Assembly: GCF_017995835.1 (NCBI RefSeq) | Contig: NZ_JAGOID010000012.1 | Coordinates: forward strand, 1 to 50,245 | Reading direction: 5' to 3' | Length of the DNA: 50,245 bases | Source: Amaricoccus sp. | Lineage (GTDB): Bacteria; Pseudomonadota; Alphaproteobacteria; Rhodobacterales; Rhodobacteraceae | Shown: one piece after another, positions 17,626 to 25,238 of the stretch | How positions within the stretch are numbered: the first letter of the stretch is position 1 | Layout: the number at the start of each line of letters is the position of its first letter | Notes under the pieces: model-generated | Database searches by the model: none | Told to the model about the DNA's origin: nothing | The model's input: only the letters and a program-made list of their open reading frames with translations | Translations under genes and position numbers: made by a program

Positions 17626-18807
17626 TTACTGTCCGACGTAGATCTGGTCGAACACGCCGCCGTCGGCGAAGTGCTCGGGCTGCGCCTGGCCCCAGCCGCC
17701 GAAGTGGTCGATCGAGACCAGTTCGAGCTTCGGGAAGCGCGCGACGTCCTCGGGGTTCGCCGCGGACGCGTCCCAGGCGCGGTAGAAGTTCCTGAAGGCG
17801 ATGGCCTGGCCTTCGGGCGAATAGAGGTAGTCGAGATAGGCCTTGGCCGCCTGCGCCTGCGCCTCGCTGTGGATGTTGCCCTCGACGATCGCCACCGGCG
17901 GCTCGGCGAGCATGGAGACCGAGGGGAAGACGATGTCGAACTTGTCCTCGCCGAGCTCCTTCAGCGCGAGGTGCGCCTCGTTCTCCCAGGCGAGCAGGAC
18001 GTCGCCGATGCCGCGCTGGGCGAAGGTGGTGGTCGAGCCGCGGGCGCCGGTGTCGAGGACGGGCACGTGGCTGTAGAGCTTGCCGACGAAGCCGCGGGGG
18101 TCCTCGCCGTTCTGCTCGGCCCAGGCCCAGGCCGCGAGGTAGCTCCAGCGCGCGGCGCCCGAGGTCTTGGGGTTCGGGGTGATGACCTGCATGCCGTCGG
18201 CGATCAGGTCGTCCCAGTCCTCGATGCCCTTGGGGTTGCCCTCGCGGACGAGGAACACGATGGTCGAGGTGTAGGGCGAGGAATTGTGCGGCAGCTTCGA
18301 CTGCCAGTCGGCCGGGATCTTGCCCGACCGCGCCGCGATCGCGTCGATGTCGGAGGCGAGCGCCAGCGTCACCACCTGGGCGTCGAGCCCGTCGATCACC
18401 GCGCGGGCCTGGCTGCCCGAGCCGCCGTGCGAGGCCTCGACCGAGACCGGCGGGTTGCCGGCGGCCGCCCATTTCTCGGCGAAGGCGGCGTCGATCTCGC
18501 GATAGAGTTCGCGCGTCGGGTCGTAGGAGACGTTGAGGAGCGTGAGCGCGTCCTGGGCCGCGGCGGGCGCGGGCGCAAGCCCGGTCCCCGCCAGCACGGC
18601 CGCCAGCGCCAGCGCGCTCGCGCCGGCGAAGGGCCAGCGCCGCCGGGCGGCCGGCGTCTCGGTCGCTCGGCGCACGGGCTGGGGCGCGAGATGCACGCCG
18701 CCGAACATGTCGACGACGAGGGTCACGGCCTCGGGCGCGGTCCGGGTTTCGACGGCGGCGGCCGGCGTCGTCTCGGGGCGCGCCTCTCGGGGCAGGTAGC
18801 TGTCCAT
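17626..18807 (-). CDS. Sulfate ABC transporter substrate-binding protein
   Basis: This 393-residue protein matches Sbp/CysP periplasmic sulfate-binding proteins: [69 protein letters not shown] and [21 protein letters not shown]. The ATG at 18807 has GGAGG at 18813-18817. From this start the signal sequence ([27 protein letters not shown]) only begins about residue 58, leaving a long charged N-terminal extension. That is unusual for an exported protein. Either the extension is real or a later start, such as the Met of MFGGVHLAP, is used. It heads the sulfate operon. Confidence 0.93.
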   Translation of the reverse strand: MDSYLPREARPETTPAAAVETRTAPEAVTLVVDMFGGVHLAPQPVRRATETPAARRRWPFAGASALALAAVLAGTGLAPAPAAAQDALTLLNVSYDPTRELYREIDAAFAEKWAAAGNPPVSVEASHGGSGSQARAVIDGLDAQVVTLALASDIDAIAARSGKIPADWQSKLPHNSSPYTSTIVFLVREGNPKGIEDWDDLIADGMQVITPNPKTSGAARWSYLAAWAWAEQNGEDPRGFVGKLYSHVPVLDTGARGSTTTFAQRGIGDVLLAWENEAHLALKELGEDKFDIVFPSVSMLAEPPVAIVEGNIHSEAQAQAAKAYLDYLYSPEGQAIAFRNFYRAWDASAANPEDVARFPKLELVSIDHFGGWGQAQPEHFADGGVFDQIYVGQ

Positions 18808-18829
18808 GGATGCCTCCAGTGATTTCCCC

Positions 18830-18854
18830 ATTATCACGACAGACTCTATCGTGT
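18830..18854 (-). promoter_or_regulatory. Probable sulfate-operon promoter with overlapping operator dyad
   Basis: A 21-base dyad at 18834-18854 (TCACGACAGA, C, TCTATCGTGT) matches in 8 of 10 arm positions. It overlaps a GATAAT -10-like hexamer on the minus strand at 18830-18835, about 22 bases before the sbp start. The size and odd symmetry suit a dimeric Rrf2 regulator, and an rrf2 gene ends 48 bases upstream. The -35 region is weak (CTAAAC). Confidence 0.55.
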
Positions 18855-18901
18855 TTAGCAAGAAGAAGATCCCGGAAAGTTAATCCTGTGTTGTCAGCGC
18901 G

Positions 18902-19363
18902 TTAGATGTTGGTCGCCGCCTCGGCGTCCGCCACGATGGCCGAATCGTCGGCCATCAGATCGGCCAGCGTCAGCGATTCGAGCATCAGGAGGTAGCCGGC
19001 GAAAAGCTCGCCGAAGACCTTGCGCAGGCGGCAGGTCGCCTCGTCCGCGCAGTCGTCGCAGCGGCGGTAGGCGAGCCGCGACAGGCAGGGCAGCGGCGCG
19101 ATCGGGCCGTCGACGAGGCGGAGCACCTCGCCGATGGCGATCTGGCGCGGCTCCTTGATCAGGAAGTAGCCGCCGTCGCGGCCGCGGCGGCTGCCGATGT
19201 AGCCGCCGTTCCTCAGGTCGATCAGGATGTGCTCGAGGAAGCGCTTGGGCGTGCCGCCGCGCTCGGCCACCTCCTCGATGCGCAGCGAGCTTCCTCCACG
19301 GGCGCGTTCCTCGCCGAGGACGATCAGGGCCTTGATGGCGTATTTCGTCTTGAGTGACAGCAT
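18902..19363 (-). CDS. Rrf2 family transcriptional regulator with four cysteines
   Basis: The 153-residue protein has an N-terminal winged helix (MLSLKTKYAIKALIVLGEE, then the recognition helix GTPKRFLEHILIDLRNGGY) and the GRDGGYFL wing typical of Rrf2/IscR/CymR. Cys93, Cys102, Cys105 and Cys111 sit where IscR has its three [2Fe-2S] ligands (Cys92, 98, 104). It may bind an Fe-S cluster or otherwise sense sulfur or redox state. It lies 94 bases upstream of the sulfate operon on the same strand, with a dyad between them. It is therefore the likely regulator of sulfate uptake. Confidence 0.9.
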   Translation of the reverse strand: MLSLKTKYAIKALIVLGEERARGGSSLRIEEVAERGGTPKRFLEHILIDLRNGGYIGSRRGRDGGYFLIKEPRQIAIGEVLRLVDGPIAPLPCLSRLAYRRCDDCADEATCRLRKVFGELFAGYLLMLESLTLADLMADDSAIVADAEAATNI

Positions 19364-19476
19364 CCTGCGACCCGAAGTAGGGCATCGGGTCCGCGAATGA
19401 AAGCCCCGCGAACGGCGCGAGAACGGGATCGAGCGCCCCCTCGGCGGGGTCGAGAAGGACGCCGCCTCGGGGCATC

Positions 19477-19769
19477 CGCCACGACCACGGCAGCCAGTAC
19501 ATGTCGCGCGACTTCCAGACGGAGATCGCCTGGCTCGTCGCCGGCCTTCGTCCGCGCCCCGGAGGGCAACGGCTGCGCCGAGCGCTTCATCCGGACGCTG
19601 AAGGAGAACCTGCTGGGTCAGAACCTTCCGCACCGTCAAGGAGCTCCGCCTCGCCCTGATCGAGTTCCGGCGGACCTGCAACGAAAGCTGGCTGATCGAG
19701 CGGCACGGGCACCGCTCCCCGGCCCGGTTCCGACGCGACCGGATGGACGTCATGCCATTGGCCGCATAA
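19477..19769 (+). pseudogene. Remnant of an IS transposase (DDE integrase-core end)
   Basis: Fragments of an IS3/IS481-like transposase C-terminus are visible: RHDHGSQYMSRDFQTEIAWL (catalytic Asp region), then in another frame FVRAPEGNGCAERFIRTLKENLL (catalytic Glu region), then in a third frame TVKELRLALIEFRR, SWLIERHGHRSPARFRR and the terminal PLAA. At least two frameshifts separate them and the N-terminal half is absent. It is a dead insertion-sequence relic. The region 19364-19476 upstream and 19770-19927 downstream contains no gene I can support. Confidence 0.85.
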
Positions 19770-19927
19770 TCGCAATCGGGTGTCTTGTCTTATGATGACG
19801 GTGGCTCTCTCTATAGGCAGATCGACATTATCCGTCGACAGGCGGGGTGCGTCGTCAACGGCGCCCCTTGTCCGCGATGCTTGCAGGATGTTCGCCACAG
19901 AACCGGGGCGAGCGCATGGGCGCCAAG

Positions 19928-20533
19928 GTCCGGGGGCGGTTTCCTCGGCCGGGCATCCGTGCTCCTTTGGCGCGGTCGGACGGAGGATGCTCGATGCGGG
20001 CGATGCGGATTCACGGTCTTGGCGAGGCGCTGAGGCTCGACGCGGTGGAGGCGCCGGAGCCGGGGCCGGGCGAGGTGCGGCTGCGGGTGCTCGCCTGCGG
20101 GCTCAACTTCGCCGACACGCTGATGGTGGCGGGCAGGTACCAGGAGAAGCCGCCGCTGCCGTTCTCGCCCGGCCTCGAGGTCTGCGGCGTGGTCGACGCG
20201 ATCGGGCCGGGGGCGGAGGGGCTGGGTCCGGGGCAGCGGGTGGCGTCCTATGTCGGGGCGGGCGGGCTCGCGGAATACGTCTGCGTCGCGGCGGCGCGCT
20301 GTCTGCCGGCGCCGGAGGCGATGGCGGATGCGGAGGTCGCGGGGTTCCCGATCGCTTATGGCACCTCGGACGTGGCGCTGAGCTGGCGGGCGCGGCTGCG
20401 GCCGGGCGAGACGCTGCTCGTCACCGGCGCGGCGGGCGGCGTCGGGCTGACGGCGGTGGAGATCGGCAGGCTGATCGGGGCGCGGGTGATCGCTTCGGCG
20501 CGGGGGGAGGCGAAGCTCGCGGCCGCCCGGGCG
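19928..20533 (+). repeat. Inverted duplicate, right copy (partner 14418-14836)
   Basis: This block contains the leader and 5' part of the intact quinone oxidoreductase gene. It matches the relic at 14418-14836 on the opposite strand, apart from two blocks deleted there. The two copies bracket the sulfate operon and the IS remnant. Confidence 0.88.
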
Positions 20534-20959
20534 GCGGGGGCGGACCACGTGATCGACGCCGGCGCGGACCTGCGGGCGGAGGTCAAGGCGCTGGGCGGGG
20601 CGGACGTGGTCTGTGACACGATCGGGGGGGCGACCTTCGACGCCTGCCTGCGGGCGGCCAACGTCGAGGCGCGGATCCTGCCGATCGGCTTCGCCGGGGG
20701 CGAGCCGACGCTCGTGCCGGCGAACCTGGTGCTGGTGAAGAACCTGACGGTGATGGGGCTCTACTGGGGCTCCTATGCGACGCTGAGGCCGTCGGTGCTG
20801 ACGGAGAGCTTCGCGCGGCTGTTCGCCTGGTGCGAGGCGGGGCGGCTCAGGCCCCATGTCAGCCACGAGCTGCCGCTCGAGGCGGCGAACGAGGGGCTGG
20901 AGCTGCTGCGGACCCGGGCGGCGACGGGGAAGGTGGTGGTGCGGGTGGCCGAAGGGTAG
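19994..20959 (+). CDS. NADPH:quinone oxidoreductase family protein (zinc-independent MDR)
   Basis: This 321-residue medium-chain dehydrogenase/reductase has the GroES-like N-terminal domain (VLACGLNFADTLMVAGRYQ, SPGLEVCGVVDAIGPG). The Rossmann domain has TLLVTGAAGGVGLTAVEIG and an ASARGEAKLAAARAAGADHVID segment typical of NADPH-dependent quinone reductases. No catalytic or structural zinc ligands are visible. It probably reduces quinones or enones. The ATG at 19994 has GGAGG 7 bases upstream and is followed by a second ATG two codons later. A decayed copy of its first half lies at 14418-14769. Confidence 0.92.
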   Translation: MRAMRIHGLGEALRLDAVEAPEPGPGEVRLRVLACGLNFADTLMVAGRYQEKPPLPFSPGLEVCGVVDAIGPGAEGLGPGQRVASYVGAGGLAEYVCVAAARCLPAPEAMADAEVAGFPIAYGTSDVALSWRARLRPGETLLVTGAAGGVGLTAVEIGRLIGARVIASARGEAKLAAARAAGADHVIDAGADLRAEVKALGGADVVCDTIGGATFDACLRAANVEARILPIGFAGGEPTLVPANLVLVKNLTVMGLYWGSYATLRPSVLTESFARLFAWCEAGRLRPHVSHELPLEAANEGLELLRTRAATGKVVVRVAEG

Positions 20960-21133
20960 GCCCTCGCCCGGGGAGGTCGCCGCGTGCGCGTCCGACCCGG
21001 GCCGGCGGGCGGCGGGACGGCGCCCATGACGGTGGTTTCTCTCCGCCGGGAGGACCGCAGGCGCATTCGCGGGTTGCGGCGACGGGCGGTCGGGATCAGC
21101 ATCAGGGAAACAGGCTCGGAACGGGAGGCGCGG

Positions 21134-21832
21134 GTGCGGAGGAATTTGTGGGGGCGGCTGTTCGCGGCGGCGATCCTGTTGCCGCTGGCCCTGGCGGCCT
21201 GCGCGCCGAGCCAGGCGGTGCGGAGCGAAGCGGAGTGGCCGACGCGGGACGTGCTGGCCGCCTACGGCGAGATGGACGCCGGCCAGTTCGTCGTGCCTGC
21301 GATCCCTTTGAGGTATCTCACCCCCACGACCGTGCGCCAGCTCGTCGACTTCTGGACGGACGAGCCGCCGGGCTCGATCGTGGTCGATCCCTATTCGTAC
21401 TTCCTCTACTATGTGATGGGCGACAACAAGGCGGTCCGCTACCGGATCGGGGTGGGCGCAGCCGGGCGGACCTTCGCCGGACGGGCGAGCGTGGGGTTCA
21501 AGCGCGAATGGCCCTACTGGACGCCGACCGCCAACATGATCCGGATCGAGCCGGCGCTCTACGGCCCCTGGGCGGGCGGCATGGCGCCGGGCCCCGCGAA
21601 CCCGCTGGGGGCGCGGGCGATGTACCTCTACCGGGGCGGCCGGGACTCGATGTACCGCATCCACGGCACCTACGAGCCCGGGTCGATCGGCAATTCACAG
21701 TCCGCCGGCTGCATCCGGATGTTCCAGCAGGACGCGATACACCTCTACGGCAAGGTGCAGATCGGCGCGCGGGTGCGGGTGCTCGGGCCGGCCGAGACCG
21801 GACTCGGGACATCGCCGAGCCGGCCGGCCTGA
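21134..21832 (+). CDS. L,D-transpeptidase (YkuD domain), lipoprotein
   Basis: The 232-residue product has a lipoprotein signal ending LALAACAPS (lipobox Cys23). A YkuD catalytic domain follows with HGTYEPGSIGNSQSAGCIRM (His177, Cys193), the active-site pattern of L,D-transpeptidases that form 3-3 peptidoglycan cross-links or attach proteins to peptidoglycan. The GTG at 21134 has GGGAGG 5 bases before it and gives a sensible lipoprotein signal. A longer frame from GTG 20984 would add 50 basic residues before it and is less likely. It acts in the periplasm, anchored to a membrane. Confidence 0.92.
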   Translation: MRRNLWGRLFAAAILLPLALAACAPSQAVRSEAEWPTRDVLAAYGEMDAGQFVVPAIPLRYLTPTTVRQLVDFWTDEPPGSIVVDPYSYFLYYVMGDNKAVRYRIGVGAAGRTFAGRASVGFKREWPYWTPTANMIRIEPALYGPWAGGMAPGPANPLGARAMYLYRGGRDSMYRIHGTYEPGSIGNSQSAGCIRMFQQDAIHLYGKVQIGARVRVLGPAETGLGTSPSRPA

Positions 21833-22304
21833 GGCCGCGCCGGGCTGCGGCGGCTATTGCGGCGGCGTGTGCGTCGTGCCCCGAAGGCTCGCGAGGTTCG
21901 CGGCGACGGTCCGGTTCGAGGGGTGATCCGCACCGAACGATGGTTCGGCGGGAAAAGTCGGTGTTGCCAGACACGATACCCGTCTCCGGCTGATCCTTCG
22001 GCTTTCTCCCCGGATCGCACTTGCCGGGCGCCGGTGGCGCCCGCGCGATCCGGTCGGCACGCGCCTGCCCCGGATAGTGCAGTCGCGTGCCGATTTCGCC
22101 AACGGTCGAAATCGGCGGGGACATCGGCGGGGTCTCCGCATCAACCGGAGGCCGTATGAGCCCTTTGATACCGGCGAGTCTACCAGGCCGCCCCGGTGCA
22201 ACACGGGCTAACACGCGTGATAGGTAGGCTAGCTGCCTGATTGCACACGATAAAAGTGTTAAGGGTCAAAAAGGTTCGCGAGTCGTTTCATGAGCCCGCC
22301 GGTA
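21833..22304. other. Gene-free spacer containing a two-hairpin repeat
   Basis: This 472-base region has no supportable gene. Its centre (22002-22143) is a copy of an interspersed repeat described separately. The segment 22190-22290 is AT-richer (ACACGATAAAAGTGTTAAGG) and lies downstream of the convergent corA gene. It contains a short dyad, CAC-GATAAAA-GTG, but no clear terminator. Confidence 0.6.
22002..22143 (-). repeat. Interspersed two-hairpin repeat, copy A (short form)
   Basis: Two hairpins are conserved with copy B at 25933-26165 in opposite orientation: GCCGATTTCG / CGAAATCGGC with an 8-base loop (22089-22116) and CGGGCGCC / GGCGCCCG (22025-22043). The sequence between the hairpins (CGCGCCTGCCCCGGATAGTG) is also shared. 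Copy A lacks an 81-base interior block present in copy B. It sits between the convergent genes for L,D-transpeptidase and CorA. Confidence 0.85.
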
Positions 22305-23258
22305 TCAGAGCCACCCGCGGAGCTTGAAGATCCAGTAGGAGCCGACGGCGGAGGCGACCATCAGGCCGAGGGCTATCGGATAGCCGAAGGCCCAGTGCAG
22401 CTCCGGGATGACGTCGAAGTTCATGCCGTAGATCGAGGCGACCAGCGTCGGCGGCAGGAAGATCACCGCGGCGACGGAGAAGATCTTGATGATGGCGTTC
22501 TGCTGGATCGAGATCATCCCGAGCGTGGCGTCGAGCAGGAAGTTGATCTTCTGCGACAGGAAGGTGGTGTGCTCGTTGAGGAAGCGGGCGTCGCGGGACA
22601 GCGACTTCAGCCGGGCGCGGGTCTCCTTGCCGGCGCGCGCGGCGGCGAGGAAGGCGATGGCGCGTTCCAGCGTCACCAGGCTGGCGAGGACGTGCGAGAT
22701 CATGTTGGCCTCGGCGCCGACGGCTTGCAGCACGCCGCGATAGCCCTGGCGCGCGCTGTCGGCGCCGCCGTCGAAGACCTCGGCGGCGACGCCTTCGATG
22801 CGCCGGCCGGTTTCCTCGAGCAGGTCGGCGAGGCGCTCGATCACCGCGTCGAGCAGGGCGAGGAGCACGGTCTCGCCGTCGGCGCAGCCGAGGTCGAGGC
22901 GTTCGGCGCGCAGGGGGAAGGTCTCGAAGGCGCGGGGGGTGTCGTAGCGCACGGTGACGAGACGGGCGCCGGCGAGGATGAAGGTGACGGGCGTGGCGGT
23001 GGGGCGGCCGGCGCCGGCGCGGACGGGCAGGGTGGCGGTGACGAAGGCGGCGCCGTCGACGTGGTACAGGCGCGAGCTGTCCTCGATCTCGACCATCTCC
23101 TCGAGCGTCGGCACGTCGATGCCGAGGAGCCGCTCGACCAGGGCCTCCTCCTCGTCGTCGGGCGCGAGCAGGTCGATCCAGACCGCCGCTTCCGGCGTGG
23201 CCGCGAGGTCGGCCACGGGGCGGAGCCGTCCGTCGGCGAGCGTGAAGGCTCGAATCAT
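22305..23258 (-). CDS. corA: CorA family magnesium/divalent cation transporter
   Basis: The 317-residue protein has a long cytoplasmic N-terminal domain rich in acidic residues (DLLAPDDEEEALVERLLG, EEMVEIEDSSRLY) and long helices. Two C-terminal transmembrane segments flank the YGMNF signature, which is the GMN selectivity motif of CorA. It forms a pentameric channel for Mg2+ (also Co2+ or Ni2+) in the inner membrane. The ATG at 23258 begins MIRAFTLADG, typical for alphaproteobacterial members. Confidence 0.95.
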   Translation of the reverse strand: MIRAFTLADGRLRPVADLAATPEAAVWIDLLAPDDEEEALVERLLGIDVPTLEEMVEIEDSSRLYHVDGAAFVTATLPVRAGAGRPTATPVTFILAGARLVTVRYDTPRAFETFPLRAERLDLGCADGETVLLALLDAVIERLADLLEETGRRIEGVAAEVFDGGADSARQGYRGVLQAVGAEANMISHVLASLVTLERAIAFLAAARAGKETRARLKSLSRDARFLNEHTTFLSQKINFLLDATLGMISIQQNAIIKIFSVAAVIFLPPTLVASIYGMNFDVIPELHWAFGYPIALGLMVASAVGSYWIFKLRGWL

Positions 23259-23342
23259 GCGGCTCTCCCCTGGCCGGCGCGGCGGGCATCCTGCCAGCGG
23301 CGGCGGGGGAGGAACACCCCGGGCGCGCGGCCCCGGCCGCGG

Positions 23343-24215
23343 CTACTCGGCGGCGATGCGGTCGCAGAGGCCGTAGGCCTGGCGGACGAACTCGGCGAGG
23401 CGGGCGGCGAGCGCCGCGCGGGGGCCGGAGCCGACGTAGAGGCCGACGTGGTAGGCGGGGAGGTCGGGCAGCGCGCCGCCGTGGCGGATGGTCTCGCAAT
23501 GGGCGGGGACGGCGCTCTCGAGCTGGACGCAGATGGCGAGGTCGGCGGCGACGGAGGCGTCGACGGCGGAGAACGACTCTGCGTCGACGGTGAGTTCCCA
23601 TGGCATCCCCGCGGCTTCCAGCGCGTCGATGGCGGGGCGCTTGAACAGGCAGCGCGTCACCGAGGCGAAGGGCAGGGGGCGGGCGCGCCATGACTGGCCG
23701 CCGGGCGCGCCGACCCAGACCAGCGGCTGGCGGTCGAGCGACACGCCGCCGGGCTCGATCTCCGGCTCGGTGGTCAGGATAACGTCCATCTCGCCGCGGG
23801 CGAGCTGTTCCTTGAGGTTCGCGGTGTAGGTCGAGTGCAGCCGGACGCGGACGCGGGGGAACTCGGCGGCGAAGCGCTGCATGGCGCGGGGCGCGTGCGG
23901 GTGGATGATGTCGTGGGGGACGCCGAAGGCGACCTCGCCCTCGAAGGCCTGGTTGGTCAGCCGTCCCCAGGCCTCGTCGTTGAGGGCGAGCATGCGGCGG
24001 GCGTAGCCGGCGAGCTGCTCGCCCTGGCCGGTCAGCGCGACGCCACGGCCGGAGCGGTCGATCAGCGACTGGCCGGTGGTCTCCTCCAGCCGCTTGAGCT
24101 GCATCGAGACGGCGGACTGGGTGAGGTTGAGCTGCGCCGCCGCGCGGGTGACGCCGCCCGCGTCGGCGACGGTGACGAAGGAGCGCAGGGCGGAGAGGTC
24201 GAGGTTTCGGGGCAT
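23343..24215 (-). CDS. LysR family transcriptional regulator
   Basis: The 290-residue protein has an N-terminal winged helix (LDLSALRSFVTVADAGGVTRAAAQLNLTQSAVSMQLKRLEE) and a periplasmic-binding-like effector domain (EVAFGVPHDIIHPHAPRAMQRF). The start at ATG 24215 (MPRNLDLSALRSF) matches the common N-terminus; a GTG at 24242 would add nine residues. It is divergent from a DUF1127 gene, an arrangement often seen in Rhodobacterales. The regulon and effector are unknown. Confidence 0.92.
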   Translation of the reverse strand: MPRNLDLSALRSFVTVADAGGVTRAAAQLNLTQSAVSMQLKRLEETTGQSLIDRSGRGVALTGQGEQLAGYARRMLALNDEAWGRLTNQAFEGEVAFGVPHDIIHPHAPRAMQRFAAEFPRVRVRLHSTYTANLKEQLARGEMDVILTTEPEIEPGGVSLDRQPLVWVGAPGGQSWRARPLPFASVTRCLFKRPAIDALEAAGMPWELTVDAESFSAVDASVAADLAICVQLESAVPAHCETIRHGGALPDLPAYHVGLYVGSGPRAALAARLAEFVRQAYGLCDRIAAE

Positions 24216-24287
24216 ATCAATGTCCGTGATGGGCGACGCCACGTCTATTCGTTTCTATCATGCCCCAGTGAGGAGTATGAATCAAGC

Positions 24288-24313
24288 ATGGTGATGCGAT
24301 GTTCGCTCACCAT
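24288..24313. promoter_or_regulatory. Dyad between divergent lysR and DUF1127 genes
   Basis: ATGGTGA and TCACCAT form a perfect 7 bp inverted repeat around 12 bases, 26 to 50 bases upstream of the DUF1127 start codon. It could be a LysR-type binding site or an mRNA hairpin in the DUF1127 leader. Confidence 0.4.
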
Positions 24314-24338
24314 TACGAATCAAGATGGAGCCAGAGCG

Positions 24339-24584
24339 ATGTCCGCCACGACCCGGCGCATGCTTCCGACCTTTTCCTGGCCTGGCCTCGCGGCCTTCCT
24401 GCCGGGCTCGACCCTGGCGAGGGTCGTGGAGTTCGATCGCCGCTGGCGCGAGCGCGAGGCGGTGCGGCTGCTCGACGACCACCTGCTGCGCGACATCGGG
24501 GTGACGCGGGGCGACCTTGAGGCGGCGCTGAGCCGGCCCGAGGAGGCGCGGCTACTGCGCCGCGAGAACGAGATCGAGGACTGA
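24339..24584 (+). CDS. DUF1127 domain-containing small protein
   Basis: The 81-residue protein carries the DUF1127 core: ARVVEFDRRWREREAVRLLDDHLLRDIGVTRGDLEAAL, with the RDIGVTR pattern near its centre. These small, basic helical proteins are abundant in alphaproteobacteria. Some members act in RNA turnover or phosphate/carbon control, but none is assigned here. The ATG at 24339 has GGAG 8 bases upstream. The frame is open far upstream over the lysR gene, which is antisense and not coding. Its 3' end overlaps the convergent esterase gene by 33 bases. Confidence 0.85.
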   Translation: MSATTRRMLPTFSWPGLAAFLPGSTLARVVEFDRRWREREAVRLLDDHLLRDIGVTRGDLEAALSRPEEARLLRRENEIED

Positions 24585-25238
24585 CGGGCCGATGGCCGCG
24601 ACGATCGCCGCCACCCCGGCGGCGTTCGGGTGGATCATGTCCGCCTGCATGAGCGGCCGGGCGGCGTCGGGGTCGGTGAGATCGCCGATCCCGGCGAAGA
24701 AGTTGGGGTAGAGCAGGGTCTCGTGCTTCGCCGAGAGGTCGGTGAAGATCGCGTCGAAGGCGGCGCGGTGGTCGGGGCCGAAATTGCCGATCCCGGGCAC
24801 GCCCACGAGCAGGACGGGCAGGTCGCGCCCGGCGATGGCCGTCAGGATGGCGTCGAGGTTGGCGCGGGTCTCGGCCGGGTCGATCCCGCGCAGGAGGTCG
24901 TTGGCGCCAAGCTCGACGATCACCGCGTCGATGTCGGGGGTGAGCGTCCATTCCACGCGGGCGAGGCCGCCGACGCTGGTGTCGCCGGAGACGCCGGCGT
25001 TGACCACGCTCGCGTCGGGGGCGCCGTTGGCGTGGAGCCAGGCCTCGAGCTGGGGGACGAAGGCCTCGGGTTCGGCGACGCCCCAGCCGTGGATGAGCGA
25101 GTCGCCGAGCGCGGCGATGACGACCGGATCGGCGGCCGCCTGCGTTGCGAGGGCGAAGAAGGCGGTTGCGGCGAGCTTGAGGATGCGGGGCCGCGTCCCA
25201 TATGCCTCGGGCGTCGTCTTCGAGGGTTCCGGTCTCAT
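24552..25238 (-). CDS. Arylesterase / GDSL-type lysophospholipase (TesA-like)
   Basis: The 228-residue protein has a hydrophobic export segment (ILKLAATAFFALATQAAAD). SGNH-hydrolase blocks follow in order: ALGDSLIHGWG (Ser), NAGVSGDTS (Gly), ELGANDLLRG (Asn) and DMIHPNAAG (Asp/His). It is a periplasmic esterase/thioesterase similar to TesA. Its start codon at 25238 interleaves with that of the divergent ABC ATPase (CATG), so the two promoters must lie within each other's coding sequence. A further in-frame ATG at about 25250 would move the start deeper into the ABC gene. The divergent pairing with a LolD-like exporter is common in this lineage. Confidence 0.9.
   Translation of the reverse strand: MRPEPSKTTPEAYGTRPRILKLAATAFFALATQAAADPVVIAALGDSLIHGWGVAEPEAFVPQLEAWLHANGAPDASVVNAGVSGDTSVGGLARVEWTLTPDIDAVIVELGANDLLRGIDPAETRANLDAILTAIAGRDLPVLLVGVPGIGNFGPDHRAAFDAIFTDLSAKHETLLYPNFFAGIGDLTDPDAARPLMQADMIHPNAAGVAAIVAAIGPSVLDLVLAAQ

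Noticed and set aside
20830-21993. A 387-codon frame across the oxidoreductase end and the L,D-transpeptidase
   Set aside because: It is Gly/Arg-rich without motifs and conflicts with the transpeptidase frame, which has a catalytic site.
22288-23693. Long open frames on both strands across corA
   Set aside because: CorA has the family motifs; the other frames have none.
23835-24338. A long N-terminal extension of the DUF1127 gene
   Set aside because: It runs antisense to lysR; DUF1127 proteins are short and start near 24339.
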